NCBI RefSeq assembly: GCF_012641405.1
Contig: NZ_JABAII010000006.1
Location: 310,001-374,000 of the forward strand
DNA from: Rhizobium sp. P40RR-XXII
GTDB lineage: Bacteria; Pseudomonadota; Alphaproteobacteria; Rhizobiales; Rhizobiaceae
Direction: 5' to 3'
Length of the DNA: 64,000 bases
This document shows positions 25,282 to 33,120 of the stretch, in pieces. The translations under genes and the position numbers were made by a program. Position 1 is the stretch's first letter, and every line of letters starts with the position of its first letter. Below the pieces are notes generated by a model that did not search any database, was not told the origin of the DNA, and saw only the letters and a list, made by a program, of their open reading frames with translations.

Positions 25282-26189
25282 ACGCCGTCGAGTTCATTCT
25301 CGCGGGCATGCTAGCAGCCGCAACGCCCTTTCTGCTAGCAGCCTTAGGTGAGCTTGTCGTTGAGCGCGCCGGCGTGCTCAATCTCGGCGTCGAAGGCTTG
25401 ATGGCGCTTGGTGCGGTCATCGCCTTCATTGTCGTTTATCATGGCGGCGGCCATTTTCTCGCCTTCCTAGCGGCCGGTCTCGGAAGCGCCCTGCTTTCCA
25501 TGATTTTTGCCGGCATCGTCCTCAGCTTCAACGCAAACCAGGTCGCGGCCGGTCTTGCGCTCGGCATTCTCGGCCAAGGCCTCTCGGCGCTGTTTGGCAA
25601 GAGCTACGAAAGCCTGACCGTCACCACACTCCCGAAGATCGCGATCCCCGGGCTTTCGCAAATTCCGGTCGTCGGCGGGTTCTTCAATCAGGATATCGTC
25701 GTCTGGATCTCCCTTGCCGTGACCTTGGGCATCTGGGCGCTGTTTGCCTATGGCAAGATCGGCCTTGTCCTTCGCGCCGTCGGTGAAAATCCGAAAGCCG
25801 CCCATGCCATCGGCTACCCCATCATCGCGATCCGCTTCGCTGCGGTTGCCTTTGGCGGCATGATGGCAGGTTTTGCCGGCGCCTATGCCGCGACGATCTA
25901 CACGCCGCTCTGGGCCGACGGCATGATTGCCGGCCGCGGCTGGATTGCCATTGCCCTCGTCGTCTTTGGAACCTGGCTGACCTCGAGGATTTTCCTAGGC
26001 GCCTGCCTGTTTGGCGCAGTATCACTTATGGGGCTTGCCGCCCAGGCAGGCGGGCTTGCCGTTTCCTCGCAGCTGCTGGCATGCCTGCCCTATCTCGTGA
26101 CGATCATCGTGCTCGGCATCATCTCGGCAGATCGCCGCTTGCTGAAGCTCAATGGCGTCGCCTCACTCGGCGAACCGTTCGAACGGTAG
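25278..26189 (+). CDS. ABC transporter permease (BMP-type importer, second)
   Basis: The partner permease, 303 residues with about eight hydrophobic helices. The diagnostic segment V-L-N-L-G-V-E-G-L-M-A-L-G is near the N-terminus, F-N-A-N-Q-V-A-A-G-L-A-L is further on, and R-A-V-G-E-N-P-K-A-A-H-A-I-G-Y lies before the ATPase-contact helix. The frame is open from 25248, but the ATG at 25278 makes the ATGA overlap seen throughout this operon. It is the last gene of the eight-gene unit. Confidence 0.92.
   Translation: MNAVEFILAGMLAAATPFLLAALGELVVERAGVLNLGVEGLMALGAVIAFIVVYHGGGHFLAFLAAGLGSALLSMIFAGIVLSFNANQVAAGLALGILGQGLSALFGKSYESLTVTTLPKIAIPGLSQIPVVGGFFNQDIVVWISLAVTLGIWALFAYGKIGLVLRAVGENPKAAHAIGYPIIAIRFAAVAFGGMMAGFAGAYAATIYTPLWADGMIAGRGWIAIALVVFGTWLTSRIFLGACLFGAVSLMGLAAQAGGLAVSSQLLACLPYLVTIIVLGIISADRRLLKLNGVASLGEPFER
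26174..26187. terminator. Palindrome at the end of the purine operon
   Basis: ACCGTTCGAACGGT is a perfect 14-bp palindrome ending at the first base of the final permease stop codon. It could form a short hairpin at the 3' end of the message. No T-tract follows, so termination is uncertain. Confidence 0.3.
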
Positions 26190-26675
26190 CGGAAACGTCG
26201 GCCAGCACTCCGTGCAGTCGGTCACAGCTTGCGTCTGCAAGGCGAAATCATACGAAAAACAGGCTGGATATCGCAGCCCTGGGATGTTTCATATCTCTGA
26301 AATCCTTCGATAATTGCATAGTGTGGCCCCAAGGGTTGACCGATGGGAGGCGTGCCCAACATTACGTTGCGGCGGTCCTTGATCCGCGCTTACCACAAGC
26401 GGACGATCCTGCCTTGTGAACGACGAAGGCCGTGCGCGGCAAGACTTCCGCGATTTTTTTGAAACATGCCGTTTGTTTCAAACACGTGATCACGCGCTGC
26501 CTTATCGGTCCGGAACTGCCCAAGTTTGGCCGGATTCCATTCGGAAGCCTCGAACCTCGCCTGGCAAGTTCATCGGTCCATACGGTGCGCAACGAAGAAG
26601 AAGAACATCTGCAAGCAGCAGACCATTGGGAGCTGGCGCCGTCATTAGGGGTCCGAAATTGGCTGAAAGCCGGGG
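26190..26675. other. Long intergenic region before the glycan cluster
   Basis: These 486 bases separate the purine operon from the acyltransferase. Two plus-strand frames cross it (from 26416 and 26432), but their translations lack recognisable domains and run into the acyltransferase in another frame. It probably holds the promoter of the glycan cluster; I see no clear promoter, repeat or RNA. Confidence 0.5.
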
Positions 26676-27863
26676 GTGTCTATGCCGAATATTCGCGACC
26701 GCCAATTGGACGGCTTGAGAACCATCGCCGTTGCGATGGTACTCTATGCACATTTTTTTGCAGCCGACGGTTCGATCTGGGGCCACCTTGGCGTTCGTCT
26801 GTTCTTCGTACTCAGCGGCTTCCTGATCACGCGGCTGCTGTTGGAGGCACGAACCAGTGCCCGCTATCAGTCCGCCACCGCACTAAAGGCATTCTATATC
26901 CGTCGCGCGCTGCGCATATTTCCCCCCTACTTCGCTGTTCTGGCGCTGGTGTGGTTCGTCAATCTCGAAGGCGTTCGCGGCACAGGCAGCTTGAAATGGC
27001 ATGTACTCTATCTGGCAAATTATTGGTATGCCCTGCGCGGTGAATGGACGCCGTGGGTCCTGTGCCATACCTGGAGCCTCAGCATCGAGGAACAATTCTA
27101 TATCGTCTGGCCGCCGGCAATCCTGCTGGCGCCGCGCCGGATGATCGGGCGTCTCTGTGTTGCCGTCATTGCCTGCTCGTTCGCCTATCGCCTCTATTGG
27201 CCGCTGACGGGGACGCCCTCCCTCATGCGCGACCTGCTGCCCTCGGCCTCCATGGATGCGCTGGCGGGCGGCGCCCTGCTTGCGACCTATCGCGAGAGAA
27301 CACAGGCCTGGCCGCAATGGATGCAGCTGGGCTGGATGCCGTTGGCGGCGGCCGCCACCGTGGCACTATGGCTGAGACCCGATCCGATGACGCCTGTTCT
27401 CGACTGGTTCATCTGGATCGGCTCGGAGGTTTTTCCGCTCGTGCCGCTCGTCATGCTGGTTGGCGGCGCCTCCTTGGGTTTTCGATCCGGGTTCGGCCGG
27501 TTGCTCGAATCCTCGCCGATGGCAGCCACCGGGCGCGTCAGTTACGGCATCTACCTCTTCCATCCGATCATTCTTTCGCTGACCATCAAGGCTCAAGCCT
27601 GGATTCCGGTTAACGTCTCGGAACAGGGCTTCGGGCGCTTGATCGTCGGAAGTGTCGCGACCTTGGCTCTGGCTTCCATCTCCTGGCATCTTTTCGAGAA
27701 ACCGTTGAATGGCCTCAAGCGCCATTTCCCCTATGTCGACCGTAGCCATCCGCCGGCTGCCGCGATCAGGGAACTGAGGGAACGGCGACCCGATGCGACA
27801 ATATATGAAACGGCGCTCTCTCGCCGTGACGGCGACGTCGTCCAAACCTCCGATCTACAATAG
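26676..27863 (+). CDS. Acyltransferase-3 family membrane protein
   Basis: A predicted O-acyltransferase of an exported sugar, 395 residues with about ten membrane helices and no SGNH domain. Family motifs are R-Q-L-D-G-L-R-T-I-A-V near the N-terminus, H-L-G-V-R-L-F-F-V-L-S-G-F-L-I-T-R, the R-R-A-L-R-I-F-P-P-Y-F loop and H-T-W-S-L-S-I-E-E-Q-F-Y. It begins with GTG at 26676; an ATG two codons later (26682) is equally good. It opens a four-gene plus-strand cluster with two glycosyltransferases and an exporter, so it probably acetylates or succinylates the glycan they make. Confidence 0.9.
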   Translation: MSMPNIRDRQLDGLRTIAVAMVLYAHFFAADGSIWGHLGVRLFFVLSGFLITRLLLEARTSARYQSATALKAFYIRRALRIFPPYFAVLALVWFVNLEGVRGTGSLKWHVLYLANYWYALRGEWTPWVLCHTWSLSIEEQFYIVWPPAILLAPRRMIGRLCVAVIACSFAYRLYWPLTGTPSLMRDLLPSASMDALAGGALLATYRERTQAWPQWMQLGWMPLAAAATVALWLRPDPMTPVLDWFIWIGSEVFPLVPLVMLVGGASLGFRSGFGRLLESSPMAATGRVSYGIYLFHPIILSLTIKAQAWIPVNVSEQGFGRLIVGSVATLALASISWHLFEKPLNGLKRHFPYVDRSHPPAAAIRELRERRPDATIYETALSRRDGDVVQTSDLQ

Positions 27864-27879
27864 CTGCGCGAGCTGAAGA

Positions 27880-28983
27880 ATGTCCGTTCCACTGGTTTCC
27901 GTCCTGCTGCCTGTCTATAACGGCGAACATTATCTCGCCTCGGCCATCGAGAGCGTCCTGCGACAGGATCACAAACATCTCGACGTGATTGCCATCGACG
28001 ATGGTTCCACCGACCGGTCGCTCAACATCCTGCAAAGATATCAAGTGACCGACAACCGCATTCGCATCGTCTCGCGCGAAAACCGTGGGCTTATTGCGAC
28101 GCTCAACGAAGGCATGACCTTGGCGAAAGGCGAATTCATCGCCCGGATGGATGCCGACGACATTGCTTATCCCACGCGCTTTTCACGCCAGATCGCCCTG
28201 TTTCGAGAGAGGCCAGAGCTTGCGATCAGCGGCACGGGCGTCGACCGGCTCATCGGCAACCGCGTTGTGCGCGGCACGCCCAATCCGATCCATCAGTCCG
28301 CCGATTGGTATATCCTGTCGCTGTTTTACACCGTCTTCATGCATTCCACCGTGATGTACAACCGCAACGTCATTCCGGCCGATATGCTGACCTATGATGC
28401 AAGCTATATGCATGCGGAGGATTTCGATCTGTTCCGGCGGATCAGCCGCGAATTTCCCGCCGCCATGATCGACGACAGCCTTGTCGCCTACCGCGTTCAC
28501 GACGAAAGCGTCACCAACAAACACAAGCGCCTGATGCGCCGCACGCATCTTGCGATCGCCGCCGAAAATCTCCAGCGGGAAGCCCTGATCGACGATCCCT
28601 ATGCCCTAAACGACATCGGTGCGGCAGTAGCGCCGGATACGGTTTCCCGTGCCGCCGACTGTCTCCTCTCCATCGAAGACAGGATCGCCGCGCGCGGCTT
28701 GCGAACCTCCGCAAGTCATCAGGAAGGCCTGATGTGTTTCTTCTATTTCCTCTATCAGCTCATCGCGGACGAGAAGCAGCCCGCGTTGACGCATCAATTC
28801 CTCACACAGACGGGCAAATGGCACACGATACGGCGTCGCGAGCGGTATGGACTTCGCGCCGCCGCCTATGCGCCCTGGTGCAGCGGCCTTTGGAGCGATG
28901 CGAGCCTGCGCCTCGATGCGCTGGCTAGATATCGGCAATCGGTCCCAGCAAAAAGCGTACTGCCATTGCAAGGGCTTGCCTGA
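27880..28983 (+). CDS. Family 2 glycosyltransferase (first)
   Basis: A GT-A fold glycosyltransferase, 367 residues. The nucleotide-sugar domain is N-terminal: V-S-V-L-L-P-V-Y-N-G-E-H-Y-L at residues 6-19, A-I-D-D-G-S-T-D-R-S with the first Asp pair near residues 41-42, and ARMDADDIAYPTRF holding the D-x-D metal site. The later H-A-E-D-F-D-L-F-R-R fits the catalytic-base region. The last third is unassigned. The sugar and acceptor are unknown. It lies 16 bases after the acyltransferase and one base before the next glycosyltransferase. Confidence 0.92.
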   Translation: MSVPLVSVLLPVYNGEHYLASAIESVLRQDHKHLDVIAIDDGSTDRSLNILQRYQVTDNRIRIVSRENRGLIATLNEGMTLAKGEFIARMDADDIAYPTRFSRQIALFRERPELAISGTGVDRLIGNRVVRGTPNPIHQSADWYILSLFYTVFMHSTVMYNRNVIPADMLTYDASYMHAEDFDLFRRISREFPAAMIDDSLVAYRVHDESVTNKHKRLMRRTHLAIAAENLQREALIDDPYALNDIGAAVAPDTVSRAADCLLSIEDRIAARGLRTSASHQEGLMCFFYFLYQLIADEKQPALTHQFLTQTGKWHTIRRRERYGLRAAAYAPWCSGLWSDASLRLDALARYRQSVPAKSVLPLQGLA

Positions 28984-28984
28984 T

Positions 28985-30010
28985 ATGGCCGGGGAGGGTT
29001 CTGACATCGCGAGAGAACATCCTCAACAGGCTACAAAGCCCCCTCGTCCCTTCATCGGCCGCGCTCCGGCAGCGAGTTTCATCGTCTGCACCCGTAACCG
29101 CGCCCGGGCGCTTACGGCTTGCATCCGATCGATTGAAGCAGCAAGTCGCGCGCATGGCTCGATGACAAGCGAGCTTATAGTGGTCGACAATGGATCGACC
29201 GACGATACCGCCGAGCGGCTAGCCCACATCGTCGCCACGTCGAGCATCGCGATCACACCGGTGGTGGAACGCCGCCGCGGCTTGGCCGCTGCCCGCAATG
29301 AGGGGATGGAGCGGTCTCGCGGGCGCATCTTGATCTTCATCGACGACGATTGCGAAGTGGACCTGCACTACCTGCGGGATCTGGAGCGGCATTATGCGAG
29401 TGGAGAGCGCCTCGTCATCCGAGGCGGCCGTGTCGAACTCGGCAATGCGCGCGATCTGCCGTTTACGATCAAGCGATCGCGGGAGCCGGCCCGCTTTACA
29501 CCCGATGTCCATCCGGGCGGCTTCATCCTGGGCTGCAACATGACGATGCACCGGGAAGTCGCCCAGCGCGTCGGCCGCTTCGATGAGCGCTTCGGCGCCG
29601 GCAGCGCCCTTCAATCGGCCGAGGACACAGACTACCTTGTCCGTGCCTTCAAGCTTGGCATTCCCATCGAATATGTTCCCGACATGAACGTGCTCCATTA
29701 TCACGGACGCAACACACGCGAGGCGATCGAACGGCTTCACCGCAACTACAGCCTCGGAAACGGCGGCCTCTGTCTGAAGCATCTGCTCAGCGCGCCGTGG
29801 CTGCTGCGTCATTTCTATTGGAGTTTCCGTTCGGCCTGGCGAGAATTATGGGGCGGGCCACGCTTCGATCCGGAAGTCTCCCTATCTCATTGGCCGATCG
29901 TGTATATGAATTTGCTGGGCGCGTTCGAATTCGTACGATGTGCGATGACGAACCGCCCGCAACAGCCGGAACTGAATCAGATCAAGCAGGCAACCCGTTC
30001 GTTGAGGTAA
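28985..30010 (+). CDS. Family 2 glycosyltransferase (second)
   Basis: A second GT-A glycosyltransferase, 341 residues. It shows A-S-F-I-V-C-T-R-N-R-A near residue 30, E-L-I-V-V-D-N-G-S-T-D-D-T, the metal site I-F-I-D-D-D-C-E-V, and a later S-A-E-D-T-D-Y-L-V-R-A motif. It is of the group with GGFILGCNMTMHRE before the catalytic acid. The frame is open upstream to 28847 inside the previous gene; the ATG at 28985, one base after that stop, is the natural start. It probably adds a second sugar to the same product. Confidence 0.92.
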   Translation: MAGEGSDIAREHPQQATKPPRPFIGRAPAASFIVCTRNRARALTACIRSIEAASRAHGSMTSELIVVDNGSTDDTAERLAHIVATSSIAITPVVERRRGLAAARNEGMERSRGRILIFIDDDCEVDLHYLRDLERHYASGERLVIRGGRVELGNARDLPFTIKRSREPARFTPDVHPGGFILGCNMTMHREVAQRVGRFDERFGAGSALQSAEDTDYLVRAFKLGIPIEYVPDMNVLHYHGRNTREAIERLHRNYSLGNGGLCLKHLLSAPWLLRHFYWSFRSAWRELWGGPRFDPEVSLSHWPIVYMNLLGAFEFVRCAMTNRPQQPELNQIKQATRSLR

Positions 30011-30017
30011 GATCCGC

Positions 30018-31796
30018 ATGCTGAAACTTCTCCTGCCGGGTCTGCATCTCCTACGACAGGCGTTGGGCCGGCAGATCCGGCTCCTGCCGGTCGTCGTCAT
30101 TCTTGGCCTGATCAGCGCGGTGCTTGAAGGCACCGGCATCGGCCTCATCATTCCGATGCTCAGCATTATCGGCGGCGAAAAAGCCCCGACGGGACTGAGC
30201 GGATTTTCCGCCCTCTTCCAGCAGGCCGGGTCGGGTCTGGACGACCGGCAGCGGATGATGGCCATCGCCGCCTGCATCCTGGTGCTGATCACCTTGAAGA
30301 ACATTCTCGCCTTCGCCAATATGGCGCTTACCAACTTCATCCACGGCAAGGCAGGCCATGCGATCCGAAGCGCGCTTGCTGATCAACTCCTGAAGATCGG
30401 GTATCCATTCTTCCTGCAGGAAAGCCCCGGCCGGCTTCTCAACATCATCTCCAACGAATCCTGGCGGGCATCGGATGCGATACAGACGGTGCTGGCGGCG
30501 ATCGTGAACGCGTCGGCGGCCATCATTCTGCTTGCCTTTCTGCTGCTGCTGTCGTGGCAAATGACGCTCTGCGTCGCGCTCGGCCTTATCCTTGTCCAGG
30601 CCGCGCATGCCGGCCTCTCCGCCGGCCTGAAGATGCCGAGCCGCCAGGTCGCCTCTTCCAACAGTGAACTTGCCAGCAGAATGCTGCATCTCGTCCACGC
30701 CGGACGGCTGATCCGCATTTTCGGTCAGGAGGGGCGCGAAAAGGCCGTGTTCGACGGAGCATCCAACGCCGTGAGGAAGGCGGGCTTCGCTCTGCAGACC
30801 CGTCAGGGCGCGCTGCCGCCGCTGACCGAAGTGCTGCATTCGGCGCTCTTCCTCGCGGTGGTCGTCAGCGCCTGGGCCTTTGACGTCAGCTTTCCTATCA
30901 TCGTGGCCTTCGTGGTCTTGCTGTACCGACTGCAGCCGCATGTGCGCGCCCTGCAGCAGGCATGGAGCCAGGTGCAGGGCTGGAGCGGCTCACTGGAGGA
31001 AGTGCGCTGGCTGCTCGATACCTCCGACAAGCCTCAGCCGCCGCCTGGTGACCTGCCGGCTCCCGGACTGAGCCGGGAGATCAAATTCGACGGCGTGACC
31101 TTTAGATATCCAGGCTCCGCCGCACGGCCGGTGGTGCTGCGCTCCGCCAGCTTCGAAGTTCGCCACGGTCGCTCCACCGCCCTCATCGGCCGATCGGGTG
31201 CGGGGAAAACGACCATCGTGAACCTGCTTTGCCGCTTCGTCGAACCCGACGAAGGCGAGATCCTGATCGACGGATTGCCGCTTAGCCGCATTGATCCCAC
31301 CCAATGGCGAAACAGGCTCGCACTTGCCAGCCAGGACCTGGAACTGGTTGACGGCACCATTCTCGAAAACATCGCCTATGGACAGCATACCTCGCCCGCC
31401 GAGGCTGAGCAGGCGGCCAGGCTTGCCGAAGCGCATGAATTCATCGAGAAGCTCCCCGAGGGATACGAAACGCTCGTCGGTTACAGGGGCGCCAGCCTGT
31501 CGGCCGGACAGCGGCAGCGCATCGCGCTCGCACGGGCACTCGTTCGTGATCCCGATATCCTTATTCTGGACGAAGCCACCAACGCCATGGATGGATTGTC
31601 GGAAGCCGCCATCGTCGAGACGCTGAAATTGCGCGCCGGCCGCCGCACCACGATCGTGATCAGCCATCACCGCAGCACGATCTCCTTCTGCGACGACGTC
31701 GTTATCCTAAGCGGCGGGCGTGTCCGCAATCAGACAGCGTTCGCCGAAGTCGCGTCCCTCAGCATGGACCAGCTTTACGAACAAGAGCTGCCATAG
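30018..31796 (+). CDS. ABC exporter, MsbA-like (glycolipid/glycan export)
   Basis: A half-size ABC exporter, 592 residues. The N-terminal membrane domain (about 1-320) has six predicted helices, beginning LLPVVVILGLISAVLEGTGI. The C-terminal ATPase has Walker A G-R-S-G-A-G-K-T near residue 393, the signature L-S-A-G-Q-R-Q-R near 490, Walker B ILILDEATNAMD near 515 and the switch His in V-I-S-H-H. It would work as a homodimer. Its position seven bases after two glycosyltransferases suggests it flips a lipid-linked sugar or exports a small glycan; the substrate is not known. Confidence 0.9.
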   Translation: MLKLLLPGLHLLRQALGRQIRLLPVVVILGLISAVLEGTGIGLIIPMLSIIGGEKAPTGLSGFSALFQQAGSGLDDRQRMMAIAACILVLITLKNILAFANMALTNFIHGKAGHAIRSALADQLLKIGYPFFLQESPGRLLNIISNESWRASDAIQTVLAAIVNASAAIILLAFLLLLSWQMTLCVALGLILVQAAHAGLSAGLKMPSRQVASSNSELASRMLHLVHAGRLIRIFGQEGREKAVFDGASNAVRKAGFALQTRQGALPPLTEVLHSALFLAVVVSAWAFDVSFPIIVAFVVLLYRLQPHVRALQQAWSQVQGWSGSLEEVRWLLDTSDKPQPPPGDLPAPGLSREIKFDGVTFRYPGSAARPVVLRSASFEVRHGRSTALIGRSGAGKTTIVNLLCRFVEPDEGEILIDGLPLSRIDPTQWRNRLALASQDLELVDGTILENIAYGQHTSPAEAEQAARLAEAHEFIEKLPEGYETLVGYRGASLSAGQRQRIALARALVRDPDILILDEATNAMDGLSEAAIVETLKLRAGRRTTIVISHHRSTISFCDDVVILSGGRVRNQTAFAEVASLSMDQLYEQELP

Positions 31797-31803
31797 TCTC
31801 ACT

Positions 31804-31825
31804 CGCGAACCACCAATCGTTCGCG
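31804..31825. terminator. Hairpin between convergent exporter and LacI genes
   Basis: CGCGAAC at 31804-31810 and GTTCGCG at 31819-31825 form a perfect 7-bp stem with an 8-base loop, eight bases after the exporter stop. The position, between convergent genes, suits a terminator. No strong T-tract is visible. Confidence 0.5.
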
Positions 31826-31939
31826 GCCACTTCCTGCGACGGACGTCAGAAGCGATATTGCACCTGAAACGAGTACTGCTTGAATCAAGCGCATTTTGGC
31901 TGACGGCGCTCCATGTATCTCCCTTCACGACCGCTCGTC

Positions 31940-32965
31940 TCAAGGCGGTGGGCCGATGGAATCGCGTATGACCAATCGGCACTCCATCTTCAGCCGCACT
32001 GGCGATTTCTTAGGCTGCGCTACCTTTTCCAAAAGTTCGGTCACAGCCCATCGACCCATGTCCATGTGAGGTAGCTTCAATGTCGTGAGCGGTGGCAGGA
32101 TCTTTCGGGCAAGGCTTTCATCGTCGAACCCGACGACGGAAATGTCGTCGGGGATTTTCAAACCGCGCATCCGGATCGCATCATAGGCACCCATAGCGAC
32201 CCGGTCTGAAAAGCAGAACACCGCTGTCGGCGGCGACGGCAGATCGAGCAGTTGAAACATCTTTTCCCGGCCGAGATCGAGTGACCAGGCTTCCGAGAGG
32301 ATCAAATCAGGATCGACGGCGATGTCGTAAGTCGTCAGCGCCTGGCGATAACCGCTTAGGCGATCCCGGGCGGCTTCAAGCCGCTGCCTGCCCGCGTCGA
32401 TCATAGCTATGCGGCGATGTCCAGCTTTGATCAGCACTTCCGTCCCCGCAAAGCCACCAGCGTGATCGCCTGGAATGATGGACGAGAATTCAGCTCGTTG
32501 CTGATGACAGTTCAAAAGGACGGCAGGATAGCTACTGAGCTTGGTGGGCAGCACTGGCGCCAACTGGGTGATGAGCGTGGCATAGATCACCCCGACGATC
32601 TGGCGGCGCCCGAGATAATCGAGAATCGACTCAGCGAATTCGACCTGTCCGCCCGTAACGACTGTGAGTGCCGCCATGCCCTGCTCTTCCGCCGCGCTGC
32701 GAACACCTTCGATCAGCGGCGCTGCATGCTGCGAGGCCATGAGATCGTCGATCAGAAGAACTATAATCCCGCCGATCGGGTCATTGGCCGGTGCGGTCTT
32801 CTGGTAGCCAAGCTCCTCGGCAACCGCCAGCACACGCTCACGCACCTTCTCCGAAACCCGCTTGCCAGGCACCTCGTTCAGCACCAGTGAAACCGTCGCA
32901 TGCGAAACGCCGACCTGCGAGGCGATATCGGACATGGTCGGTCGTTTCGTCGTTTTGTCGTTCAC
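31940..32965 (-). CDS. LacI-family transcriptional repressor
   Basis: A sugar-responsive repressor of 341 residues. The N-terminal helix-turn-helix and hinge occupy about residues 9-65 (MSDIASQVGVSHATVSLVLN, then R-V-L-A-V-A-E-E-L-G-Y). The rest is a periplasmic-binding-protein-like effector domain, with V-F-C-F-S-D-R-V-A-M-G-A-Y-D-A and V-V-G-F-D-D near the end. It is divergent from the glycoside hydrolase and sugar-importer genes (155-base gap), which it probably represses until a sugar binds. An inverted repeat in the gap is a candidate operator. Confidence 0.94.
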   Translation of the reverse strand: MNDKTTKRPTMSDIASQVGVSHATVSLVLNEVPGKRVSEKVRERVLAVAEELGYQKTAPANDPIGGIIVLLIDDLMASQHAAPLIEGVRSAAEEQGMAALTVVTGGQVEFAESILDYLGRRQIVGVIYATLITQLAPVLPTKLSSYPAVLLNCHQQRAEFSSIIPGDHAGGFAGTEVLIKAGHRRIAMIDAGRQRLEAARDRLSGYRQALTTYDIAVDPDLILSEAWSLDLGREKMFQLLDLPSPPTAVFCFSDRVAMGAYDAIRMRGLKIPDDISVVGFDDESLARKILPPLTTLKLPHMDMGRWAVTELLEKVAQPKKSPVRLKMECRLVIRDSIGPPP

Positions 32966-33044
32966 TCAGTTTCTTTCTCGGACTTAACGGCAGCTCCGTG
33001 CACGTTAGAAAATCTGACGGACGATGTGAAGCCGCAGCTCTTGC

Positions 33045-33075
33045 GGAAGTTAAATATATAAGTTACGAAACTTCC
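33045..33075. promoter_or_regulatory. Candidate LacI operator
   Basis: GGAAGTT (33045-33051) and AACTTCC (33069-33075) are a perfect 7-bp inverted repeat. Inside it, AAGTTACGAAACTT (33060-33073) is a 14-bp near-palindrome centred on CG, as LacI-family operators usually are. It lies 46 bases before the glycoside hydrolase start, in the divergent promoter region. Confidence 0.5.
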
Positions 33076-33120
33076 TTGTAACTCACTTTGTGACTTAATC
33101 AAACCGGAAAGCTCGCGGCA

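Noticed and set aside
26512..26536. GGAAC-N16-GATT in the region before the acyltransferase as an EcfG promoter
   Set aside because: The -10 element has two mismatches and the site is about 140 bases from the start codon; a chance match is likely.
26432..27043. A 203-residue plus-strand frame before the acyltransferase
   Set aside because: Its second half runs through the acyltransferase gene in another frame, and the first half shows no family features.
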